From Paraburkholderia metrosideri (lineage in GTDB: Bacteria; Pseudomonadota; Gammaproteobacteria; Burkholderiales; Burkholderiaceae), in the NCBI RefSeq assembly GCF_904848625.1, contig NZ_CAJHCP010000022.1:1-64000 (forward strand): a stretch of DNA of 64,000 nucleotides, in the 5' to 3' direction. Every line of letters starts with the position of its first letter. The stretch's first letter is position 1. Shown here in pieces: positions 38,508 to 49,513 of this stretch. The notes beneath the pieces are model-generated. The model did no database searches and was not told where the DNA came from. It was given only the letters and a program-made list of their open reading frames with translations. Position numbers and translations under genes: made by a program.

Positions 38508-39823
38508 GCAACCTCGGTGGCGGCCAGTGCTTCGGCGAGACTGGTGGTGCCGTCGCAGACTTTCGCCAGCGCAGCGTCGCGCAACGTGCCCACCTGTTCG
38601 GTTCGTGCGAGGCGTGCAAGCTCGTGCGAGCTGGCGCCTGCCACGATCAGTTCCCGCATTGCGTCGGAAACCGGCATCACCTGATGAACGCCGACGCGTC
38701 CCCGGTAGCCGATGCCGTGGCAAGCGGCGCAGCCGATCGCCGCAAAAGGTTGCCAGCGTCCGAGTTGCTGTTCGTCGAACCCGGCTGCGCGAAGCGCCGC
38801 TGATGATTGCGGCGCCGGCACACGACAGGCGACACACAGGCGCCGGACCAGGCGCTGAGCCGTGACCATTCGCAGCGCAGCGGCCAGGTTGTACGGCTCG
38901 ACTCCAATATCGATCAGACGAGCGATGGCTGAAGGCGCGTCGTTCGTATGCAAGGTCGACAGCACGAGGTGGCCGGTCTGCGCCGCCTTCACCGCGACGT
39001 CGGCCGTTTCATGATCACGGATTTCGCCGACCATGATCACGTCGGGATCCTGTCGCAAAAACGCACGCAGTGCCACCGCGAAAGTCAGGCCGGCTTTTTC
39101 GCGCACACTAACCTGATTGATGCCGGCTAGCTGGATTTCCGCGGGATCTTCTACAGAACACAAATTGGTCGCTTCGCCGTTGAGCAGATTCAGGAAGCAG
39201 TAAAGCGACAACGTCTTGCCGCTGCCGGTTGGGCCCGTGACTAGCACGAGACCGTGAGGCGCGCGAATCGCTGCGTCGACCGTGTTGCGTTGACGCGGAT
39301 CGAGACCGAGCGCGTCGAGCGATAGATCATTTGGCAGCGCCTCGAGTCGCCGCAACACCAGCTTTTCGCCGAATAGCGTGGGCAGCGAATTGACGCGATA
39401 GTCCTCGACGCGGCCCGGCGCTGTGGCGATACGCAGCCTGCCGTCCTGAGGCACGCGCCGCTCGGCGATATCCATGCGCGCCAGCACTTTCACGCGGGTA
39501 ATGAACGCGTCTCGCAGATGCGCAGGCGGTGGCGGAATTTCATGCAGCACGCCGTCGACCCGCAAGCGTACGCGCCAGCTGTGTTCCATCGGCTCAATGT
39601 GAAGGTCTGATGCGTTGCGGCGGGTGGCTTCCTGCAACGTATCGGTCAGAAGCCGGACAGCAGGGGCGTTGTCGGGATCTGCGCTGGTGGCTGCGCGATT
39701 CGCGGCAGCATTCGTTGCATTGGCTTCGCCGGCGAACGGGCTGGGTTTCGGCCTGAGCAGGCTTTCGCGTTCTGGCGCGCTCGAACGCGGCGAGGCCGGC
39801 GCCGTTTGAAAAGACGTTTGCAT
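38504..39823 (-). CDS. pilB: Type IV pilus assembly ATPase PilB / GspE family (short form)
   Basis: A 439-residue secretion ATPase. Walker A GPTGSGKT is at 197-204; the tetracysteine zinc motif (CVAC ... CAAC) is near 355-400. It lacks the full N-terminal MshEN domains of typical PilB/GspE proteins (about 560 aa): residues 1-50 are low-complexity and the conserved part begins at AVRLLTDTLQEA. No major pilin gene lies here, so it may serve a minor pilus or secretion system, or pilins coded elsewhere. First gene of the pilB-pilC-pilD-coaE operon. Confidence 0.9.
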   Translation of the reverse strand: MQTSFQTAPASPRSSAPERESLLRPKPSPFAGEANATNAAANRAATSADPDNAPAVRLLTDTLQEATRRNASDLHIEPMEHSWRVRLRVDGVLHEIPPPPAHLRDAFITRVKVLARMDIAERRVPQDGRLRIATAPGRVEDYRVNSLPTLFGEKLVLRRLEALPNDLSLDALGLDPRQRNTVDAAIRAPHGLVLVTGPTGSGKTLSLYCFLNLLNGEATNLCSVEDPAEIQLAGINQVSVREKAGLTFAVALRAFLRQDPDVIMVGEIRDHETADVAVKAAQTGHLVLSTLHTNDAPSAIARLIDIGVEPYNLAAALRMVTAQRLVRRLCVACRVPAPQSSAALRAAGFDEQQLGRWQPFAAIGCAACHGIGYRGRVGVHQVMPVSDAMRELIVAGASSHELARLARTEQVGTLRDAALAKVCDGTTSLAEALAATEVA

Positions 39824-39971
39824 GAGAGACCGGTGATGAGCCGCCTGTTAATTACGATGGCTTCATCTTCCGGCGAGACGATGGCTTAGCGCCACTCGGC
39901 CGTTCGGCCAATGGTACGAGTTTCGCCGCTGTGCGATGCTGGGCGAGTCAGGCGTGCGCTGACTTTGGAAT

Positions 39972-41270
39972 TTAGCCCAGCAATGCTTTACCGGTCTTCG
40001 CGCGCGCTGGCGGCTTAAACAGTTTGACGGTACGAATGGCCTGATCGTCGCTGCGCATGACCTCGAGTTTGATATCGCCGATCTGCACACACACGTCACC
40101 ATCGGGAATGTCCTCAAGAATTTCGAGGATCAGACCGTTGAGCGTTTTCGGCCCGTCAGTGGGCAACGTGATTTGCAGCCAGCGGTTCAGTTCACGCAGC
40201 GGCATGCTGCCAGCGACGATGCATTCGCCGCTCTCGTTCCAGCCGCCGCGCGAATTGGCGCTACGTGGAATCGAGGTAGTGAACTCGCCGATCAGTTCTT
40301 CGATGATGTCTTCCGGCGTGACGAGGCCCTGCAGTTCGCCATATTCGTTGACGACCAGCGCCGTTCGATGACGGCTCTCCTGGAAGTATTGAAGTTGCTG
40401 GAATACGGGCGTACCAGAGGGCACGAAGTACGGCTCGGCCAGCAGTTCACGCAACGTTTCGCGCTCCAACTCCTGGTTATGCAGCGCTGCCAGCGTCTTG
40501 CGGACGTGCAGCACACCAAGCACCCGGTCGATGTCGCCTTGATAGACGATCAACTTATTGTGATAGCAGGTTTCGAGTTGATGCAGGATCTGTTCGAACG
40601 GTGCCTCAAAGTCGAGCGCTTCGATGCGGCGGCGCGGAATCATTACGTCATCGACGGAAATGTTTTCGAGGTCGAACAGGTTCAGCAGAATGCTGCGGTG
40701 TTTGGTCGGCATGAAACTGCCGGACTCGAGCACGATGGAGCGTAATTCTTCAGTAGAGAGGCGTTGATCGCGCGCGCCCTTTGTATTGATGTGCAATACA
40801 CGCAAGATGGTGTTCGCGAACAGATTGACGACCCAGACGAGCGGTTTGGCGACGCGCATCATTGGCGCGATCAGCAGGCTCGCCGGCAGGGCGATTTTTT
40901 CAGGGAACGTTGCGCCGACAATCTTCGGCGTGATTTCCGCGAACACAATGATCAGGAACGCGACGATGCCGGTTGCGATCGACAACACCAGGTTGTTGCG
41001 ACCGAACGTATGCAGCGCGATCGACGTGGTAAGTACGGGGATGATCGTATTGAACAGATTGTTGCCGATCAGCACGACGCTTAACAGTTGATCGGTATGC
41101 GCCAATAGACCCTGGGTGGTCTTCGCGCCGAGTGCGTTCTTGCTGGCAAGGTGCTTCAGGCGATGGCGGTTGATCGCCATCATTGCCGTTTCGGAAATCG
41201 AGAAGAAGCTCGAGCAGATAAGCAGCAGAAAGACGGCGCCAATCTGCGCCCATAAGGGAAGTTGTTCCAC
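39972..41270 (-). CDS. CNNM/CorC-type membrane protein with CBS domains (hemolysin family)
   Basis: A 432-residue protein with an N-terminal DUF21/CNNM membrane domain (four segments in about residues 5-170), a CBS pair (about 205-330) and a C-terminal CorC_HlyC domain (about 345-425). Relatives are linked to Mg/Co ion transport or resistance; the hemolysin label is historical. I chose GTG 41270 (VEQLPLWAQIG) because the extension to TTG 41321 is not membrane-like and lacks a Shine-Dalgarno, though neither start has a strong one. Confidence 0.85.
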   Translation of the reverse strand: MEQLPLWAQIGAVFLLLICSSFFSISETAMMAINRHRLKHLASKNALGAKTTQGLLAHTDQLLSVVLIGNNLFNTIIPVLTTSIALHTFGRNNLVLSIATGIVAFLIIVFAEITPKIVGATFPEKIALPASLLIAPMMRVAKPLVWVVNLFANTILRVLHINTKGARDQRLSTEELRSIVLESGSFMPTKHRSILLNLFDLENISVDDVMIPRRRIEALDFEAPFEQILHQLETCYHNKLIVYQGDIDRVLGVLHVRKTLAALHNQELERETLRELLAEPYFVPSGTPVFQQLQYFQESRHRTALVVNEYGELQGLVTPEDIIEELIGEFTTSIPRSANSRGGWNESGECIVAGSMPLRELNRWLQITLPTDGPKTLNGLILEILEDIPDGDVCVQIGDIKLEVMRSDDQAIRTVKLFKPPARAKTGKALLG

Positions 41271-41393
41271 GCGTCGTGAAGAATAGGGGAGAGGATGGAG
41301 AGAATATAGCAGAGGGGGCAATGTGAGCCGCCCGGGGAAAGGCGTGAGTCAGCAGCAGCTGGCTGCATCGCCGAAAGAGGGGTGCAAAAAACA

Positions 41394-41423
41394 AAAAACC
41401 GCCGAGCAAGCTGGGCGGTTTTT
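41394..41423 (-). terminator. Terminator downstream of tRNA-Pro
   Basis: On the minus strand AAAAACCGCC pairs with GGCGGTTTTT over a 10-nt loop and is followed by TTGTTTTTTG. It ends transcripts of the tRNA and possibly ispB. Confidence 0.88.
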
Positions 41424-41449
41424 CGAGCCTTGAATTAACAAGGCAAATT

Positions 41450-41526
41450 TGGTCGGGGTGAGAGGATTCGAACCTCCGGCCTCTACGTCCCGAACGTAGC
41501 GCTCTACCAGGCTAAGCTACACCCCG
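41450..41526 (-). tRNA. tRNA-Pro (anticodon CGG)
   Basis: A 77-nt cloverleaf on the minus strand with acceptor CGGGGTG/CACCCCG, anticodon stem CTACG/CGTAG around loop TTCGGGA (anticodon CGG, reading CCG), T-loop GGTTCGAATCC, and an encoded 3' CCA. It lies 38 bp downstream of the ispB stop and before a strong terminator, so it may be co-transcribed with ispB. Confidence 0.96.
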
Positions 41527-41564
41527 ATCTGTACTGCTGGACTCTTACGGTGTTTTAGTCTCGT

Positions 41565-42557
41565 TCAAGACTGTCTTGCCGTCGAGTAAGAACATAATTC
41601 TAGCAGGGTATCTTTGAAAATGGAATCGGGAAATGAAGAAATTGCTGCCGCTGCTGCCAGCGCTTCCTGCTTTGCGCATTCGAGCGTGTGATCCAGCGCG
41701 CCGGAACGGGTAATGGCCTCGAAAATCGTGTCGAAGCGATCCGTGCCGCCTTGTTCGATTGCTTCCCGTGCGAGCGCCGACTGTTCCGGCGTGCCACGTT
41801 CGATCAAATAGATCAACGGGAGGGTGGGTTTTCCTTCGCGAAGATCGTCGCCAGCGTTTTTGCCCATCGATTCAGCCGTGCCTGTGTAATCGAGCCAGTC
41901 GTCCATGATCTGGAACGCTGTGCCGATCCGGCGGCCGAATTCTGCGGCAGCCGCTTCGATCTTGGCGTCTGAGCCGGCCAGAACGGCGCCGAGTTGCGCA
42001 GCCGCCTCGAACAGTTTGGCTGTCTTGTAGCGAATCACTTGCATATAGCGGGCTTCGTCGACGTCTGCGTCATGCATGTTCAGCAATTGCAGAACTTCGC
42101 CTTCGGAGATGATGTTGGTCGCCTCCGACAGAATCTCCATGACGCGCATCTTGCCGACGCCGACCATCATCTGGAACGAGCGCGAGTAGAGAAAGTCGCC
42201 GACCAGCACGCTCGCGGCGTTGCCGAACAGTGCGTTGGCGGTCTGGCGCCCGCGCCGCAGATCGGATTCGTCGACGACATCGTCGTGCAGCAGCGTGGCG
42301 GTGTGGATGAACTCGACGACCGCCGCCAGTTCGTGCCGGTGCCCCGTGGTTTCACCCAGCGCGCCGGCCACCAGCAACAGCAGCGCTGGCCGCAGCCGCT
42401 TGCCGCCGGCACTGATGATGTACTCGGAAATTTGATTGATCAGCATCACGTCGGATGCAAGACGGTGCCGGATGACGCGATTGACCTGCTGCATGTCTTC
42501 GGCGATCGGAGCGAGCAGGCTGGCGGCGTTGGAGGAGGGGGTGGCAGTCGACGACAT
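41565..42557 (-). CDS. ispB: Octaprenyl diphosphate synthase (class I polyprenyl synthase)
   Basis: A 330-residue trans-prenyltransferase that builds the C40 side chain of ubiquinone-8. The first Asp-rich motif is DDVVD (92-96, in HDDVVDESDLRRGR) and the second is DDWLD (219-223). It works in the same pathway as coq7 at 7310. It is divergent from rplU, the standard arrangement in proteobacteria. Confidence 0.94.
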   Translation of the reverse strand: MSSTATPSSNAASLLAPIAEDMQQVNRVIRHRLASDVMLINQISEYIISAGGKRLRPALLLLVAGALGETTGHRHELAAVVEFIHTATLLHDDVVDESDLRRGRQTANALFGNAASVLVGDFLYSRSFQMMVGVGKMRVMEILSEATNIISEGEVLQLLNMHDADVDEARYMQVIRYKTAKLFEAAAQLGAVLAGSDAKIEAAAAEFGRRIGTAFQIMDDWLDYTGTAESMGKNAGDDLREGKPTLPLIYLIERGTPEQSALAREAIEQGGTDRFDTIFEAITRSGALDHTLECAKQEALAAAAAISSFPDSIFKDTLLELCSYSTARQS

Positions 42558-42712
42558 GATGGCTGAATTGGGTAGTGCCGCGAATTATAAGGCGAATCGC
42601 GACAGTTCCGGGTCGCAGGCTGCGGCGCGGCGCGTTCGAAGCCGCTTCAGGACCCGCGCGCCGGGCTGTGCGGCAGGGTGCGGTCATTGCGCGGGGCGGC
42701 TTGCAATGAGTT

Positions 42713-42741
42713 TTGACCGAGGAGCTAACTCTATGTATAAT
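42713..42741 (+). promoter_or_regulatory. Near-consensus sigma-70 promoter of rplU-rpmA
   Basis: TTGACC (42713-42718), exactly 17 bp, then TATAAT (42736-42741). The transcription start is expected near 42748, giving a leader of about 48 nt before rplU. This is the best-scoring promoter by eye in the window. Confidence 0.88.
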
Positions 42742-42795
42742 CACGGGTTTCCGCGCGCGGTGCGTGGAAAAAATGAACACAGAGTGAGGTTCTCA

Positions 42796-43107
42796 ATGTA
42801 CGCGGTCATAAAAACCGGTGGCAAGCAGTATAAAGTTGCCGTCGGCGAAAAACTTAAAGTAGAACAGATACCGGCAGACATTGACGCTGAAATCACGCTC
42901 GACCAGGTTCTCGCAGTGGGCGAAGGCGAATCGATTAAGTTCGGTACGCCGCTGGTCAGTGGGGCTTCCGTCAAGGCTACCGTCGTGTCGCAAGGTCGTC
43001 ACGCAAAAGTGACCATCTTCAAGATGCGTCGCCGGAAGCACTACCAGAAGCATGGCGGCCACCGCCAGAACTATACCGAACTGCGCATCGACGCGATCAA
43101 CGCGTAA
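42796..43107 (+). CDS. rplU: 50S ribosomal protein L21
   Basis: A 103-residue ribosomal protein beginning MYAVIKTGGKQYKVAVGEKL and containing the conserved KMRRRKHYQKHGGHRQ segment that contacts 23S rRNA. The frame is open far upstream, but ATG 42796 with GTGAGGT ahead of it is the family start. rpmA follows after 25 bp. Confidence 0.98.
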   Translation: MYAVIKTGGKQYKVAVGEKLKVEQIPADIDAEITLDQVLAVGEGESIKFGTPLVSGASVKATVVSQGRHAKVTIFKMRRRKHYQKHGGHRQNYTELRIDAINA

Positions 43108-43132
43108 GCGCACCGGTTAAGGAGCAAATCAA

Positions 43133-43396
43133 ATGGCACACAAAAAGGCAGGCGGATCATCCCGCAACGGCCGCGACTCTGAATCGAAGCGTCTCGGCGT
43201 GAAGGTTTATGGCGGTCAGGCTATCAACGCTGGCGGCATCATCGTTCGTCAACGTGGCACGCGTATGCACCCGGGCGAAAACGTTGGCATCGGCAAGGAT
43301 CACACCTTGTTCGCGCTGACGGACGGCCACGTCAATTTCTCGACGAAAGGCGCAGCGAAGAAGCACATGGTCAACGTCGTCCCGGCAGCAGTCTGA
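43133..43396 (+). CDS. rpmA: 50S ribosomal protein L27
   Basis: An 87-residue protein starting MAHKKAGGSSRNGRDS, whose N-terminal tail reaches the peptidyl transferase centre. No cleavable N-terminal extension of the Firmicutes type is present. AAGGAGC precedes the ATG. The rplU-rpmA unit ends at a clear terminator 35 bp later. Confidence 0.98.
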   Translation: MAHKKAGGSSRNGRDSESKRLGVKVYGGQAINAGGIIVRQRGTRMHPGENVGIGKDHTLFALTDGHVNFSTKGAAKKHMVNVVPAAV

Positions 43397-43431
43397 GTTT
43401 AGTCAGGCACGGGCTTCAGGACCGGAAAAAG

Positions 43432-43459
43432 GCCCCGCGAAGTTAGCGGGGCTTTTTTT
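43432..43459 (+). terminator. rplU-rpmA terminator
   Basis: GCCCCGC (43432-43438) pairs with GCGGGGC (43446-43452) over a 7-nt loop and is followed by seven T. Confidence 0.93.
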
Positions 43460-43522
43460 ATTGCAGCGCTTTCGCCAGACGGGCGCCGTTCAATCGCCCT
43501 CGGGACTATGCCGTTCGGCCGA

Positions 43523-43552
43523 TTGATCAACGTGCGGTGGGCGCGGCAAAAT
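43523..43552 (+). promoter_or_regulatory. Possible obgE promoter
   Basis: TTGATC (43523-43528), an 18-bp spacer and CAAAAT (43547-43552). Because a terminator separates rpmA from obgE, obgE needs a promoter in this 238-bp gap. Downstream, ATCTGGCRG-type short direct repeats (around 43567 and 43601) are of unknown meaning. Confidence 0.4.
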
Positions 43553-43634
43553 AGCATTCAGAAGTATCTGGCGGCACAAGTAGCATTAAATCTAGCAGCA
43601 CCATCTGGCAGTACACCACGGGACGGAGTTACGC

Positions 43635-44756
43635 ATGAAGTTCATTGACGAAGCGAGGATTGAAGTCATCGCCGGCGACGGAGGGGATGGCAGCGCGTCG
43701 ATGCGCCGCGAGAAATTCGTTCCGTTCGGCGGCCCGGATGGCGGCGACGGCGGCCGGGGAGGCAGCGTTATTGCGATCGCAGACCGCAATATCAACACGC
43801 TGATCGACTACCGCTACGCGAAAAAACATCTGGCGCGCAACGGCGAAAACGGCCGCGGCGCAGATTGCTACGGCAAGGGCGGCGATGACATCACGCTGCG
43901 TATGCCGGTCGGCACGACCATTACCGATATGGAAACCGGCGAGTTGATCGCCGACCTGACCGAGCACAACCAGAGCGTGCAAATCGCGCAGGGCGGCGCG
44001 GGCGGTCTCGGTAACCTGCATTTCAAATCCAGTACGAACCGCGCGCCGCGTCAGAAGACCGACGGCAAGCCGGGCGAACGCCGCATGGTGCGCCTCGAAT
44101 TGAAGGTGCTGGCCGACGTTGGTCTGCTCGGCATGCCGAACGCAGGCAAATCGACCTTTATCTCGTCGGTTTCGAACGCGAAGCCGAAGATCGCCGACTA
44201 CCCGTTCACGACGCTCGCGCCGAACCTTGGCGTGGTGCGTGTCGGGCCGAGCCGCAGCTTTGTGATCGCCGACATTCCTGGTTTGATCGAAGGCGCGGCC
44301 GAAGGCGCAGGTCTCGGTCACCAGTTTTTGCGTCACCTGCAACGCACCGGCTTGTTGCTGCACATCGTCGACCTCGCACCGTTCGACGAAGCGGTGGACC
44401 CGGTCGCGGAAGCCAAGGCAATTGTCAACGAACTGCGCAAATACGACGAACTGCTGTTTGAAAAGACGCGCTGGCTCGTGCTGAACAAGCTCGACATGGT
44501 GCCCGAAGACGAGCGTGAAGCGCGCGTCGCGGCGTTCCTCGAAGGCTTCGGTTGGGAAGGCCCTGTCTTCGAAATCTCGGCACTGACCGGCCAAGGCTGC
44601 GAAAACCTCTGCTACGCAGTGTTCGACCATATCGCCGCGCATTCCGATGCGCAGCGCCAGGCGGAAGCAGAAGATCTCGCCGCCGACGTGCGTTTCCGCG
44701 AAAAGCCGGTAGCACCGGCTGCGGCAGACGAATCTGGCGTCGACCCGCAGGAATAA
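43635..44756 (+). CDS. obgE: GTPase Obg/CgtA
   Basis: A 373-residue ribosome-associated GTPase involved in 50S assembly and stress responses. The glycine-rich Obg fold spans 1-158 (GGDGGDGSASMRREKF, GGRGGSV). The G1 motif is GMPNAGKST (166-174), with DIPGLIEGA as G3 and NKLDMV as G4. A short C-terminal tail ends with an acidic/Ala-rich stretch. It is 14 residues from the E. coli protein's length plus a variable tail. Confidence 0.96.
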   Translation: MKFIDEARIEVIAGDGGDGSASMRREKFVPFGGPDGGDGGRGGSVIAIADRNINTLIDYRYAKKHLARNGENGRGADCYGKGGDDITLRMPVGTTITDMETGELIADLTEHNQSVQIAQGGAGGLGNLHFKSSTNRAPRQKTDGKPGERRMVRLELKVLADVGLLGMPNAGKSTFISSVSNAKPKIADYPFTTLAPNLGVVRVGPSRSFVIADIPGLIEGAAEGAGLGHQFLRHLQRTGLLLHIVDLAPFDEAVDPVAEAKAIVNELRKYDELLFEKTRWLVLNKLDMVPEDEREARVAAFLEGFGWEGPVFEISALTGQGCENLCYAVFDHIAAHSDAQRQAEAEDLAADVRFREKPVAPAAADESGVDPQE

Positions 44757-44828
44757 AAGAGCTCGAGCGCCGGCAGCCCCTGCGCGCTGCCGGTTTGCAT
44801 CACGCGTCATCTTGGGAGACTGCGCACA

Positions 44829-45947
44829 ATGCGTTCCGTCATCGCAGATTCACGGCGATTGGTAGTGAAAGTCGGTTCGAGCCTTGTCACGAATGACGGG
44901 CGCGGCCTCGATCATGCTGCGATCGGCCGCTGGGCCGCGCAGATTGCTGCGCTGCGCGCACAGGGCAAGGAGGTGGTGCTGGTCAGTTCGGGCGCCATCG
45001 CTGAAGGAATGCAACGGCTCGGTTGGACCAAAAGGCCGCGCGAAATCGACGAATTGCAGGCGGCTGCTGCTGTTGGTCAGATGGGCCTCGCACAGGTTTA
45101 CGAAAGTCGCTTTGCCGAGCACTCCATTCAGACCGCGCAGATTCTGCTGACTCACGCAGACCTCGCCGATCGCGAACGCTATCTGAACGCACGTTCCACG
45201 TTGCTGACGCTGTTGCGCCTCGGCGTGGTACCGATCATCAACGAAAACGACACCGTCGTTACCGACGAAATCAAGTTCGGCGACAACGACACACTGGGTG
45301 CGCTGGTCGCCAATCTGATTGAAGGTGATGCGCTCATCATCCTCACCGACCAGCAAGGCCTTTTCACCGCCGATCCGCGCAAGGATCCGAACGCCACACT
45401 CGTGCAGGAAGCCGACGCTGGTGCAGTGGAGCTCGAAGCCATGGCGGGCGGTGCTGGTTCGAGCCTCGGTCGGGGCGGCATGCTGACCAAGATTCTCGCT
45501 GCCAAGCGCGCGGCCCATAGCGGTGCGAATACGGTGATCGCGAGCGGGCGCGAAGCGGATGTGCTGTCCCGTCTCGCCTCTGGTGAAGCAATCGGCACGC
45601 AACTGATTGCACGCACGGCGCGGATGGCGGCACGTAAGCAATGGATGGCCGATCACCTGCAGGTGCGCGGTCATGTGGTGATCGACGACGGCGCGGTGGA
45701 AAAGCTGACCGGTGGCGGCAAGAGTTTGCTGCCGATTGGTATCGTCGGCGTGCAGGGTGCGTTTGCTCGCGGTGAGGTTATTGCCTGCCTGAGTTCGGCC
45801 GGACGTGAAGTGGCGCGAGGCCTGACGAACTACAGCAGCGCGGAAACGAAGCTGATTCAACGCCGTCCGAGTGGCGAAATCGAATCGGTGTTGGGCTATA
45901 TGCTTGAGCCTGAGCTGATTCATCGCGACAACCTGGTGCTGGTCTAA
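44829..45947 (+). CDS. proB: Glutamate 5-kinase ProB
   Basis: A 372-residue enzyme that phosphorylates glutamate in the first step of proline synthesis. The amino acid kinase domain (about 8-240; VVKVGSSLV, VSSGAIAEGM, NENDTV) is followed by a PUA domain (about 280-360). ATG 44829 has GGGAGA upstream. It is 72 bp from obgE, without a terminator between, so co-transcription is likely. Confidence 0.95.
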   Translation: MRSVIADSRRLVVKVGSSLVTNDGRGLDHAAIGRWAAQIAALRAQGKEVVLVSSGAIAEGMQRLGWTKRPREIDELQAAAAVGQMGLAQVYESRFAEHSIQTAQILLTHADLADRERYLNARSTLLTLLRLGVVPIINENDTVVTDEIKFGDNDTLGALVANLIEGDALIILTDQQGLFTADPRKDPNATLVQEADAGAVELEAMAGGAGSSLGRGGMLTKILAAKRAAHSGANTVIASGREADVLSRLASGEAIGTQLIARTARMAARKQWMADHLQVRGHVVIDDGAVEKLTGGGKSLLPIGIVGVQGAFARGEVIACLSSAGREVARGLTNYSSAETKLIQRRPSGEIESVLGYMLEPELIHRDNLVLV

Positions 45948-45977
45948 TCACTGACGGGTGGCCGCGCAGAGTACGTG

Positions 45978-46016
45978 AAAAAGCCGCTCCAGGCGAAACC
46001 TGGAACGGCTTTTTTC
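45978..46016. terminator. Bidirectional terminator between proB and the lipoprotein gene
   Basis: AAAAGCCG and TCCAGG (45979-45993) pair with CCTGGA and CGGCTTTT (45999-46013) with a single C-A mismatch, over a CGAAA loop. A-rich and T-rich flanks let it act in both directions. Confidence 0.9.
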
Positions 46017-46036
46017 TTATCCGCTGCATGCTCAGA

Positions 46037-46056
46037 ATCACATCACATCACATCAC
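46037..46056. repeat. Four ATCAC pentamers
   Basis: ATCAC is repeated four times in tandem between the terminator and the stop of the minus-strand lipoprotein gene, followed by related GCCAC and GTCAC units. It is a small slippage-prone repeat outside genes. Confidence 0.8.
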
Positions 46057-46083
46057 GCCACGTCACGCCGGCGCAACAGCGCC

Positions 46084-46635
46084 TCAATGAATCAACGAAG
46101 CCGCTGTACGCTTGTAGCGAATGTTCTCAACAATCTGCTTCGCGTTCGCTGCAGGCATCTTGTTCGCGCACATGTAATCCTGATAGAGCGACGCCTGATA
46201 TGCATTCAGCGTGCCGTTCTCAATGCGCCTGAATTCGTTCGCAACGGTCGTGTCCCAACCATCGTGATCCGCATTCAACCCCGCGTATTGACGCGCCTCA
46301 TAGGTGTCGCAGCGAATCCCCTCGTAATTCACATTGCGCGCGCCGCTGGGGCTAGTCACCACCACGACATAGCGCACCACGCCGTCGGAACCAACGCTAA
46401 CCGAGGTCTGGTCGATTGCGAATTGCAGCGGCGTATTACCCGACACTTCGAAAGGCAGCAAATTCGATTCTTTCGGCAGCGGCGGCAGCGTGTCCACCTT
46501 GTTTTCAACCCAGTTGCCTTTCCGGTCCAGCAGATACACAAACGCGCTGTCGTCTTTATTGGTGGGTTTGCTGGCGCAGCCAGCCAGCAGGGCGCCAGTG
46601 GCAACGCACGCCACGACGAGTGCAAATGCTTTCAA
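46084..46635 (-). CDS. CNP1-like lipoprotein
   Basis: A 183-residue predicted lipoprotein. With TTG 46635 as start, preceded by GAGGAA at 6-nt spacing, the signal peptide is 19 residues (LKAFALVV...) with a lipobox LAGC and lipidated C20. An in-frame ATG at 46704 would add 23 residues before the signal and has no Shine-Dalgarno. The mature part resembles the CNP1-like family of Burkholderiales and Neisseria, whose function I cannot state. It follows rppH by 76 bp on the same strand. Confidence 0.75.
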   Translation of the reverse strand: MKAFALVVACVATGALLAGCASKPTNKDDSAFVYLLDRKGNWVENKVDTLPPLPKESNLLPFEVSGNTPLQFAIDQTSVSVGSDGVVRYVVVVTSPSGARNVNYEGIRCDTYEARQYAGLNADHDGWDTTVANEFRRIENGTLNAYQASLYQDYMCANKMPAANAKQIVENIRYKRTAASLIH

Positions 46636-46711
46636 TATGATTTCCTCGAAACACTGGCGCGACTCGAGGAGCCGCGCCAGCAGAGACGGCCTGGACAGCC
46701 GCATGGAGTTG

Positions 46712-47452
46712 TTAATTGCGCACGCCCGGGCGGTACAGCGAGCCGAGGGTTTCGCTGGCCGATTCGTCTTCGTGTTCCGGCTCGGCGTGTACTTCCGCCG
46801 GTGACCCGGAGCCCGGACCGCAATCGGATGCGATCGTGACGTGAACCGATGTTTCGATGCTGACGGTGGTTACCGAAGTCACCGTCATTACCGTGGAATC
46901 CGGTGGACTTTCCATTGACGACGCTATCCGTGGATAACGAGGCCCGTGGTGCCCGCCAGGTTTTTCCGCACGCGGCGCAGCCCGGCGCATGAAACGGGAT
47001 AGCTCCGTCAGCGCCAACTGGTACACATCCCGCTTGAACTCGATCACACAGTCGAGCGGCACCCAGTACTCGTTCCAGCGCCACGCATCGAACTCAGGGT
47101 GGTCGGTGGCGCGCAAGCAGATGTCGCAATCGCGCCCTACCATCCGGAGCAAGAACCAGATTTGTTTCTGGCCGCGGTAATGACCGCGTACTTCGCGCTT
47201 GATGAACTTGTCAGGCACCTCGTAACGCAACCAGTCGCGCGTGCGACCGATCACCTTGACGTGCTCAGGAAGCAGTCCGGTTTCTTCGTGTAACTCCCGA
47301 TACATCGCTTGCACGGGGGTCTCTCCGTACTTGATGCCCCCTTGCGGAAACTGCCAGGAATGTTCACGGAGCCGTTTGCCCCAAAACACCTCGTTGTGCG
47401 CGTTCAAGAGGATGATGCCGACGTTCGGGCGAAAGCCTTCACGATCCAGCAT
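46712..47452 (-). CDS. rppH: RNA pyrophosphohydrolase RppH
   Basis: A 246-residue Nudix enzyme that removes pyrophosphate from mRNA 5' ends and so starts decay. The N-terminus MLDREGFRPNVGIIL and the box G38-x5-E44-x7-R52-E-L-x-E56-E57-x-G59 match RppH. About 80 residues after position 165 form a low-complexity tail absent from E. coli RppH (176 aa). ATG 47452 is chosen over an open frame 32 codons longer because it gives the family start. It is divergent from proS. Confidence 0.92.
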   Translation of the reverse strand: MLDREGFRPNVGIILLNAHNEVFWGKRLREHSWQFPQGGIKYGETPVQAMYRELHEETGLLPEHVKVIGRTRDWLRYEVPDKFIKREVRGHYRGQKQIWFLLRMVGRDCDICLRATDHPEFDAWRWNEYWVPLDCVIEFKRDVYQLALTELSRFMRRAAPRAEKPGGHHGPRYPRIASSMESPPDSTVMTVTSVTTVSIETSVHVTIASDCGPGSGSPAEVHAEPEHEDESASETLGSLYRPGVRN

Positions 47453-47764
47453 ACAACCACCTTCGAATCCTTTAAAATTGCTTTGATTATAAACAGATAA
47501 CGGTCCCGACGCACCGAATCGGCTCAGAATGGAACGATTCGCCGCCAAAGGCCCGCGTTTGCGGTAGCCTGTCAGTCTTTCCGTGCCTTATCCCCTGTGC
47601 AAAGGCTTTGCGCGGCGCGGTTCGTCCAACAAGCGGCGCCGCATCGTGTACGCGTGCCGGTTGTCGGACAAACCGTGCCGGCCCGCGTCGGATCTGTGTC
47701 GATTTCCCCACCGTTTTCACCTTTCGGGCGGTCCCTCCGGAGCCGCCGCTTTTGGAAAATCTGA

Positions 47765-49501
<1,737 letters not shown>

Positions 49502-49513
49502 GCGGAGCGGACG

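Noticed and set aside
46635..46704. ATG start for the CNP1-like lipoprotein at 46704
   Set aside because: It would place 23 residues, including charged ones, before the signal peptide and has no ribosome site; TTG 46635 fits both the lipobox and GAGGAA.
47549..47764. T-box or amino-acid leader for proS
   Set aside because: No T-box sequence, no run of Pro codons in a short leader frame and no terminator/antiterminator pair could be seen.
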